Source: JBASRP01 sp044866075
GTDB taxonomy: Bacteria > Actinomycetota > AC-67
DNA: 20,060 nt
Direction: 5' to 3'
Assembly (NCBI GenBank): GCA_044866075.1
Contig: JBIOTQ010000120.1
Span: forward strand, 1 to 20,060
The notes below the pieces were generated by a model. The model was not told where the DNA came from. It saw nothing but the letters and a program-made list of their open reading frames with translations, and made no database searches. This document shows positions 8,818 through 14,359 of this stretch, one piece after another. A program made the position numbers and the translations under genes. The stretch's first letter is position 1. Each line of letters starts with the position of its first letter.

Positions 8818-9585
8818 CTAGTTGGACGCTTCGTCCGACGGTTCGCGCGGTGTCAGCAACGGCCCGAACGACAGCGTCTCGCGTACCGTCGGCGCGGCCT
8901 CTTCCTGCGGCGCGTTCGGGTCCTCGATCTTTCCGTCGCGCATGCGCACGACCCGGTCGGCGTGGGTCGCAACCTTCTCGTCGTGGGTGACGAGCAGGAT
9001 CGTCTGCCCGTCCGCGTGGAGGCGGCGGAAGAGCTCCATCACCTCGACGCCGCCGGCGGAGTCGAGCGCGCCGGTCGGCTCGTCGGCGAGCACCAGCGTC
9101 GGCCGGTTGGCGAGCGCACGCGCGATCGCAAGTCGCTGACGCTGACCACCGGAGAGCACGCCCGGCGCGTTCTTCGCCTTGTCTGCGAGCCCGAGGAGAT
9201 CGAGCAGGTCCCGCGCGCGCGTCTCGGCCTGCTTGCGCGGCATCCCGGCGATCACCGCCGGGAGCGTCACGTTCTCCAGCACGCTCATGCCCTCGAGCAG
9301 GTTGAAGAACTGGAACACGATGCCGATGTGTTTGCGGCGCATCTTCGCGAGATCATTCTCGTCCTTGCCGACGAGCGATTCGTCGGCGACGGCGATCTCG
9401 CCGTCGGTCGGCGTGTCGAGACCCGCGATCAGGTTCAGCAGCGTGGACTTGCCGCAGCCCGAGGGGCCCATCACGGCCACGAACTCGCCCGGACCGATCT
9501 CCATGTCGACGCCCCGCAACGCGCGCACCGGCGCGCCTTCGGCTTCGTAGTTCTTGCGCAGATCCTTGGTTCGAACGACGCTCAT
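8818..9585 (-). CDS. ABC transporter ATP-binding protein, MacB/LolD type
   Basis: 255-residue cytoplasmic ATPase that would energise the downstream FtsX permeases. All nucleotide-binding motifs are present: Walker A GPSGCGKST at residues 40-48, Q-loop Gln92, signature LSGGQ at 144-148, Walker B LVLADEP at 164-170 with catalytic Glu169, D-loop at 174-176, and switch His201. The F-Q-F-F-N-L-L sequence around the Q-loop and A-D-E-P-T-G-A-L-D-S are typical of the MacB/LolD/FtsE branch. The start ATG at 9585 overlaps the stop of the cyclase gene in ATGA, a 4-bp overlap that indicates translational coupling. It is the only ATPase gene in the window for four permeases. The last ~35 residues after the D-G-K-I element are a Pro/Glu-rich tail beyond the usual domain end. 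Family assignment is firm; substrate is unknown. Confidence 0.97.
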   Translation of the reverse strand: MSVVRTKDLRKNYEAEGAPVRALRGVDMEIGPGEFVAVMGPSGCGKSTLLNLIAGLDTPTDGEIAVADESLVGKDENDLAKMRRKHIGIVFQFFNLLEGMSVLENVTLPAVIAGMPRKQAETRARDLLDLLGLADKAKNAPGVLSGGQRQRLAIARALANRPTLVLADEPTGALDSAGGVEVMELFRRLHADGQTILLVTHDEKVATHADRVVRMRDGKIEDPNAPQEEAAPTVRETLSFGPLLTPREPSDEASN

Positions 9586-10895
9586 CTCGAGCCCTCCTTC
9601 TCTTCACTGGGCGCCGGTCGAAGTCGCACCACCCGCACCGGCTGCTCCCGCCCCTTCACGCTCACCGTTTCGATCTCGAGTTCCGCCAGTCCCGCCGCGG
9701 CCGCGGTCGCCTCGCTGGCGACGATCTCGCCGCCGCCGGCGATCGAGTTCAGCCGCTGCGCGACGTTCACCGCGTCCCCGACGACGGTGTACTCGAGCTT
9801 CGCTCCGCCGACGGATCCCGCGGTCGCGATGCCGGTGTTGACCCCGATGCCGATCGAGAACGGTGGTTTGCCCTCCGCGCCCCAGCGCGCGTTCAGCGCT
9901 TCCTGTTTATGCAGCATCGCCTCCGCGCACGCGAGAGCCCGCAAAGCGTGGTCCGGCGACGGGATCGGCGCACCGAACACGGCCATCACCGAGTCGCCCA
10001 AGAACTTGTCGACCATCCCGTCCCGATCGAGAACCACGTCGCTCATCGCGGTGAGATGCTCGTTGAGGATCTCGCGCATCACTTGCGGGTCGGTCGTCTC
10101 GCTCAGGCGCGTATATCCGCGCACGTCCGTGAAGACGACGGTCAGTTCCACCTCGGCCGGAACCAACATCTCTTGGGAGACCGACACGACGCCCTTGGCC
10201 ACCTGCGGCGAGAGGAATTTGGATAGGGCGACGGTGTTCTTCTCCTTCTCGACGACCGACGCGTGGAGCTTGCGGAGCTCGTTGACCGCGACCTGTAGCC
10301 CTTGGCTGGCGGCCTCGGCGAGCCTCTTGAGGACCTGCGAGACCTCGAGGTCGACGGCGGTCACGGGGATCCCCATTTTCTCGGCCATGCCGTCGTACGA
10401 CAGGCCCGCGGCCATCAGCTCGAGGAGCTTCTGGTCCGACCCGGAGATGCCCGACGACGACGCTTCGCGCGACACGAGGATGTCGGCGATCTTCGGATCC
10501 ATCACGGCACCCCCGCGCGCCACCTCACGCACGGCGCGGATCAGCTGCTCGGGGTCGGCGACGCGCTCCTTCAACAAGTAGCCCAGTCCGGCCGACCCGT
10601 CCTTGAACAAGGCGAGGGCGTACTCGGGGTCGTCGTGGCTCGAGAGGACCACAACGCCCGTCTCCGGGTAGCGCGCGCGCACCTCCAAGGCGAGCTCGAT
10701 CCCTTCGAGGTGGAAGCTCGGCGGCATCCGGATGTCGGTGATGACGGCGTCGGGGGAGAGCTCGCGGACAAGGCGCGCGGCTTCCTCCGCATCGGACGCC
10801 ACCCCGACGCACTCGATCTCGCCGGTCGACTGAAGAAGCTGCTTGGTCCCCTCGCGGACCAGCAGGTTGTCTTCGGCCATGACGACGCGAAGCAC
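9582..10895 (-). CDS. response regulator with degenerate LuxR-like HTH and class III adenylate cyclase domain
   Basis: 437-residue cytoplasmic signalling protein expected to make cAMP under control of phosphorylation. Receiver domain at about 2-125: acidic pair Glu8/Asp9, phosphoacceptor Asp54 in T-D-I-R-M-P, Ser85/Ser86 and Lys109. Residues 150-193 align well with a LuxR/NarL helix-turn-helix (L-L-E-L-M-A-x-G-L-S, then A-E-K-M-G-I and V-S-Q-V-L-K-R-L), but the recognition helix has Asp182 and Glu184 where DNA binders carry basic residues. A helical linker spans about 194-245. The cyclase domain (about 248-425) keeps metal aspartates Asp257 and Asp301, adenine-selecting Lys297 (K-x-x-G-D) and Thr370, and transition-state Asn377 and Arg381, so adenylate cyclase is favoured over guanylate cyclase. 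The GTG start at 10895 has GGAAGG five bases upstream; the open frame to 11123 adds 76 low-complexity residues and is rejected. First gene of the ABC operon. No partner histidine kinase is visible. Confidence 0.95.
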   Translation of the reverse strand: MLRVVMAEDNLLVREGTKQLLQSTGEIECVGVASDAEEAARLVRELSPDAVITDIRMPPSFHLEGIELALEVRARYPETGVVVLSSHDDPEYALALFKDGSAGLGYLLKERVADPEQLIRAVREVARGGAVMDPKIADILVSREASSSGISGSDQKLLELMAAGLSYDGMAEKMGIPVTAVDLEVSQVLKRLAEAASQGLQVAVNELRKLHASVVEKEKNTVALSKFLSPQVAKGVVSVSQEMLVPAEVELTVVFTDVRGYTRLSETTDPQVMREILNEHLTAMSDVVLDRDGMVDKFLGDSVMAVFGAPIPSPDHALRALACAEAMLHKQEALNARWGAEGKPPFSIGIGVNTGIATAGSVGGAKLEYTVVGDAVNVAQRLNSIAGGGEIVASEATAAAAGLAELEIETVSVKGREQPVRVVRLRPAPSEEKEGSR

Positions 10896-10939
10896 GACGC
10901 CCTTCCGCCCGCCCCCGCCCCCTGCGGGGAATCGCGCCG

Positions 10940-10969
10940 AGAGTAGCATCGCCCCGCACCCCGTATCAG
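10940..10969 (-). promoter_or_regulatory. candidate promoter of the cyclase-ABC operon
   Basis: On the minus strand CTGATA (10969-10964) lies 18 bp from TACTCT (10945-10940), which has an extended TG one base upstream. Transcription would start near 10933, leaving a leader of about 38 bases before the GTG at 10895. The match to the -10 box is poor (three of six), so this is tentative. A small CCCC-N6-GGGG repeat (10959-10972) overlaps the -35 side and could be an operator. The rest of the 216-bp gap (10896-11111) holds C-runs but no recognisable RNA gene. Confidence 0.25.
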
Positions 10970-11111
10970 GGGCATCTGCTTCACCATCCGCTGGTGCGAA
11001 CACCCCACGAGCGACGGGCGCCCGCACGCCGCCGACCGGCAGGACCCCCCACTCCCCCCGGCCGCCCGCCGCGCTCATCCTTGGGATGGAACGAAAGCGG
11101 GAGGTGTTGTG

Positions 11112-11564
11112 ATGGAGGTGCAAGTCCCACGAGCAATACGAGCACGGACCCTGGGCGTCGCGGCCGTGGCGGCGTTCGTCGGCTACTCGATCCTCCTCGT
11201 CGAGTCGGATTCCGAGCCCGCCGACGGGGGCGCTTGGGTCTACGTCGCGATCGCGGCCGTCGTCGCGGCCGCCGTTTGGTGGTTCGCGGTCGCGAAACCG
11301 TTGGAGCGCGCGACGGGGAACACGCCGGCCAAGGTCGGAATGGTCGTCGGGATCATCGCGGTCCTGACGAGCGTGTTCTTCTGGGCCGGGTACGAGGGCC
11401 TGCTGGGTGCCGGGGCGCTCGTCCTCGGCATGGAAGGATCACGCCGGGCGGGGGAGGGCCAAGGCCGGGCGCGGATGGCTAAAGCGGCGACGATCCTCGG
11501 CCTGATCGGCGTCGCGGTCTTCTGCGTGACGACCCTCGCTTGGGTGATCGCAGATTTGACCTAG
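11112..11564 (+). CDS. small four-helix membrane protein of unknown function
   Basis: 150-residue hydrophobic protein. The ATG at 11112 has GGAGG (11100-11104) seven bases upstream; a GTG one codon earlier (11109) is possible but less well spaced. Predicted membrane segments lie at about residues 13-30, 42-60, 75-105 (long enough for a tight hairpin containing W-A-G-Y-E-G-L-L-G-A-G-A) and 122-146, with a basic/polar loop R-R-A-G-E-G-Q-G-R-A-R at about 110-120. The Gly/Ala-rich G-A-G-A-L-V-L-G-M pattern resembles DUF4190-like small membrane proteins, but I cannot assign a family with confidence. It is divergent from the cyclase-ABC operon, sharing the 216-bp upstream region, and convergent with the aconitase gene, from which it is separated by a terminator-like inverted repeat. 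No catalytic motif is visible. Function unknown. Confidence 0.82.
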   Translation: MEVQVPRAIRARTLGVAAVAAFVGYSILLVESDSEPADGGAWVYVAIAAVVAAAVWWFAVAKPLERATGNTPAKVGMVVGIIAVLTSVFFWAGYEGLLGAGALVLGMEGSRRAGEGQGRARMAKAATILGLIGVAVFCVTTLAWVIADLT

Positions 11565-11584
11565 TCCGTCTCCGCGCGAGATTC

Positions 11585-11612
11585 GCTCGCCTCGGCTCAG
11601 GCCGAGGCGAGC
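11585..11612. terminator. perfect 12-bp inverted repeat, probable bidirectional terminator
   Basis: GCTCGCCTCGGC (11585-11596), loop TCAG (11597-11600), then the exact complement GCCGAGGCGAGC (11601-11612). It sits between the ends of two convergent genes, 21 bases after the membrane-protein stop. On the minus strand the aconitase stop TGA (11599-11597) lies in the loop and its last four codons form one arm. No strong T-tract follows on either side, which is common for GC-rich actinobacterial terminators. Confidence 0.7.
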
Positions 11613-14293
11613 ATCTTCCTGAGCACCGCCGGAAGGATGCCACCCTCGCGGTAGTAGAGGAGCTCGGTGGGCGTGTCGATCCGAACGCGCGCGTCGAAGC
11701 TCGACTCCGTGCCGTCGTCGGCGCGCGCGACGACCGAGACGGTGCCCTCGGGCTCGATACTCTCGACACCGGTGATGTCATAGACCTCACGTCCGGTCAG
11801 CCGCAGCGAGCCGGCTCTTTCGCCGGCCGGGAACTCGAGCGGCAGGACGCCCATCTGCACGAGGTTCGAGCGGTGGATGCGCTCGTACGACTCGGCGATG
11901 ACCGCGCGCACGCCGAGGAGCGCGGTGCCCTTCGCCGCCCAGTCGCGGCTCGAGCCCGCGCCGTACTCCTTGCCGGCGAGGATGAGCAGCGGGACGTTCT
12001 CGTCCCGGTAGCGGCCGGACGCGTCGAAGATCGACATCTGTTCGCCGGAGGGGAGGTGGACCGTAACGCCGCCCTCGGTCCCCGGCACGAGCTTGTTGCG
12101 GAACCGGATGTTCGCGAACGTGCCCCGCACCATGACCTCGTGGTTCCCGCGGCGCGCCCCGTACGAATGCAGCCTGTCCGGCGTCACACCGCGCGCCGCG
12201 AGATACTCGCCGGCGGGCGAGGACGCCTTGATCGATCCGGCCGGCGAGATGTGATCCGTCGTCACCGAGTCGCCGGCCCACACGAGGACCCGGGCGCCGG
12301 TGATGTCGCCGACCGGCGCAGGCTTCTCGACCACGTCGAAGAGGAACGGCGGCTCGGCGATATACGTCGATAAGGGGTCCCACTCGTACAGCTCGCCCTC
12401 CGGAACCGGCAGGGAACGCCAGCGGTCGTCGCCCTCCGTGATCGATGCGAATCGCGAGCGGTACGCGTCGGCGTCCATCGCTCCTTCGATCGTCGCGCGG
12501 ACCTCGTCGGCCGTCGGCCAGATGTCGCGCAGGAAGACCGGCGACCCGTCCGATGCCGTTCCCAGCGGATCGGTGGTGAGGTCGATGTCGACCGTGCCGG
12601 CGAGCGCGTACGCGACCACCAGCGGCGGAGACCCGAGGAAAGCCATCCGAACCTGGGGATGGATGCGTCCCTCGAAGTTACGGTTCCCCGACAGAACCGC
12701 CGCCACGGCCAGGTCGTCGTGATCGATCGCGTTCGCGACCGGATCGGGGAGCGGGCCCGAGTTCCCGATACACGTCGTGCACCCGAACCCGACGAGATAG
12801 AAGTTCAGCTTCTCGAGCTCTTCGAGCAAGCCGGCCCGGCGCAGGTAATCCTCGACGACCGGCGAACCGGGCGCGAGGCTGGTCTTCACCGTCGGCGAGA
12901 CGCGCAGCCCGCGCGCGGCGGCGTTCCGCGCGAGCAATCCCGCACCGACCATGACGGACGGATTCGACGTGTTGGTGCACGAGGTGATCGCCGCGATCAC
13001 GACCGAGCCGTCACCGATCTCGCCGTCCCCGTTCATCCCGGTGATCTTTGCCCGCCGCTCCGGCGTCTCGTCGACGGCCCCGTTGTCGTTCCCGCCGGCG
13101 TGCGCGCCCCGCAGCACGCTCAGCTCGTCGTGGAAGACCTGAGGCAGTCCGGCCAATCCCACCCGGTCCTGCGGACGCTTCGGGCCGGCGAGCGACGGCT
13201 CGACCGTCGCCAGGTCGAACGCCAGCGACTCTGAGTAGACGGGTTCGGGTGCGGTCGGTTCGTGGAAAAGGCCCTGCGCCTTCGTGTACCGCTCGACGAG
13301 ATCGATCAGGTCGGGATCGCGTCCGGTCGCGAGCAGGTACGCGAGCGTTTGATCGTCGACCGGGAAGACGCCTTCCGTCGCGCCGTACTCGGGCGACATG
13401 TTCGAGATCGTCGCACGATCGGGGACCGAGAGCGTCGCCAGTCCTTCGCCGTAGAACTCGACGAACTTTCCGACGACTCCGTGCTTGCGAAGGAGTTCGG
13501 TGATCGCCAGAACAAGATCGGTCGCCGTGGCGCCGGACGGCAGCTCGCCGGAGAAGCGCACGCCGACCACGACCGGAGTCAGCATCGTGACCGGCTCGCC
13601 GAGCATCGCAGCCTCCGCTTCGATGCCGCCGACGCCCCAGCCGAGGACGCCGAGCCCGCCGATCATCGTCGTGTGCGAGTCGGTCCCCACGAGCGTGTCG
13701 GGGAACGCGATCGTCTCGCCGTCCTGATCGGCAGTCATCACGACGCGCGCCAGGAACTCGAGGTTCACCTGATGCACGATCCCCGCGCCCGGCGGGACGA
13801 TCGTCATCCCATCGAACGAGTGCTGCGCCCAGCGTAGGAACGCGTAGCGCTCGCGGTTGCGCTCGTACTCCATCGCGACGTTGCGCTCGAACGAGTCGCG
13901 CATGCCGAAGAAGTCGACGAGCACCGAGTGATCGATCACGAGGTCGGCGGGGATGATCGGATTGACGCGGTGCGGTTTCCCTCCGAGCCGCGCGACCGCC
14001 GCACGCATCGCCGCGAGGTCCGCGACGCAAGGCACGCCCGTGAAATCTTGCAAGACGACGCGCGCCGGATGGAACGGGAACTCGACCGATTCGTTGCCGG
14101 GCCACGCTGCGAGGGCGTCGAGATGCGCGCGCTCGGCGCCGTCGCCCTGCCGCCGGAGGACGTTCTCCAAGAAGATCCGGACCACGTACGGCAGGCGCGC
14201 GAGCGCGCCCGTGTCGATCGCGCGGTCGAGCCGCGCGTAGGAGACGTCACCGCCGGCCGTGGACAGGCGATCTCGGGTATCGCGTGCGCTCAC
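11597..14293 (-). CDS. acnA: aconitate hydratase A (AcnA/IRP1 type)
   Basis: 898-residue cytoplasmic [4Fe-4S] enzyme interconverting citrate and isocitrate in the TCA cycle. Length and order fit the AcnA/IRP1 family. The three cluster ligands are Cys439 in S-C-T-N-T-S-N-P and Cys505/Cys508 in C-T-T-C-I-G-N-S-G-P. Other hallmarks are L-Q-D-F-T-G-V-P at 81-88, D-H-S-V at 121-124, G-T-D-S-H-T-T-M at 203-210, S-G-N-R-N-F-E-G-R-I-H-P near 540, the swivel-domain D-S-V-T-T-D-H-I-S-P-A-G, and G-S-S-R-D-W-A-A-K-G toward the C-terminus. The GTG start at 14293 is the first start in frame and gives a normal family N-terminus; no ribosome binding site precedes it, but a -10-like TAAGAT ends six bases upstream, suggesting leaderless translation. 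The gene stands alone: divergent from the hydrolase and convergent with the small membrane protein. No missing residues or frameshift seen. Confidence 0.98.
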   Translation of the reverse strand: MSARDTRDRLSTAGGDVSYARLDRAIDTGALARLPYVVRIFLENVLRRQGDGAERAHLDALAAWPGNESVEFPFHPARVVLQDFTGVPCVADLAAMRAAVARLGGKPHRVNPIIPADLVIDHSVLVDFFGMRDSFERNVAMEYERNRERYAFLRWAQHSFDGMTIVPPGAGIVHQVNLEFLARVVMTADQDGETIAFPDTLVGTDSHTTMIGGLGVLGWGVGGIEAEAAMLGEPVTMLTPVVVGVRFSGELPSGATATDLVLAITELLRKHGVVGKFVEFYGEGLATLSVPDRATISNMSPEYGATEGVFPVDDQTLAYLLATGRDPDLIDLVERYTKAQGLFHEPTAPEPVYSESLAFDLATVEPSLAGPKRPQDRVGLAGLPQVFHDELSVLRGAHAGGNDNGAVDETPERRAKITGMNGDGEIGDGSVVIAAITSCTNTSNPSVMVGAGLLARNAAARGLRVSPTVKTSLAPGSPVVEDYLRRAGLLEELEKLNFYLVGFGCTTCIGNSGPLPDPVANAIDHDDLAVAAVLSGNRNFEGRIHPQVRMAFLGSPPLVVAYALAGTVDIDLTTDPLGTASDGSPVFLRDIWPTADEVRATIEGAMDADAYRSRFASITEGDDRWRSLPVPEGELYEWDPLSTYIAEPPFLFDVVEKPAPVGDITGARVLVWAGDSVTTDHISPAGSIKASSPAGEYLAARGVTPDRLHSYGARRGNHEVMVRGTFANIRFRNKLVPGTEGGVTVHLPSGEQMSIFDASGRYRDENVPLLILAGKEYGAGSSRDWAAKGTALLGVRAVIAESYERIHRSNLVQMGVLPLEFPAGERAGSLRLTGREVYDITGVESIEPEGTVSVVARADDGTESSFDARVRIDTPTELLYYREGGILPAVLRKMLASA

Positions 14294-14299
14294 GACACC

Positions 14300-14305
14300 A
14301 TCTTA
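14300..14305 (-). promoter_or_regulatory. candidate -10 box for a leaderless aconitase transcript
   Basis: TAAGAT on the minus strand (14305-14300) matches TATAAT at four of six positions and ends six bases before the GTG start at 14293. That is the spacing expected when transcription starts at the first base of the start codon. No Shine-Dalgarno sequence and no convincing -35 box are present. Confidence 0.4.
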
Positions 14306-14314
14306 GTCTCGCGC

Positions 14315-14335
14315 GCCGGGAGAGGATTCCCCGGC
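14315..14335. repeat. short inverted repeat in the aconitase/hydrolase divergent region
   Basis: GCCGGG (14315-14320) and CCCGGC (14330-14335) form a perfect 6-bp inverted repeat with a 9-base centre, in the 66-bp gap between two divergent starts. It lies where the aconitase -35 region would be, so it could be an operator. In GC-rich DNA a 6-bp repeat may also be chance. Confidence 0.3.
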
Positions 14336-14359
14336 ACCGGCCGCGAACTGGTCGTATGG

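Noticed and set aside
8119..10581. 820-codon open frame on the plus strand
   Set aside because: It lies antisense to the first permease, the ATPase and the cyclase gene, whose motifs are unmistakable. Its product is rich in Arg, Glu, His and Ser without domains, as expected for antisense frames in GC-rich DNA.
10951..10973. GCCCC ... GGGGC repeat as a terminator or riboswitch
   Set aside because: The stem is only four or five base pairs, has no T-tract, and sits in a divergent promoter region; no riboswitch consensus was recognised.
10896..11123. 76-residue N-terminal extension of the cyclase response regulator
   Set aside because: The added sequence is Gly/Ala/Arg-rich without structure, and the GTG at 10895 with GGAAGG upstream gives a standard receiver start. 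The extension would also overlap the divergent membrane-protein start.
13928..14359. 144-residue N-terminal extension of the secreted hydrolase
   Set aside because: It runs antisense through the aconitase start and would bury the signal peptide that begins at 14360.
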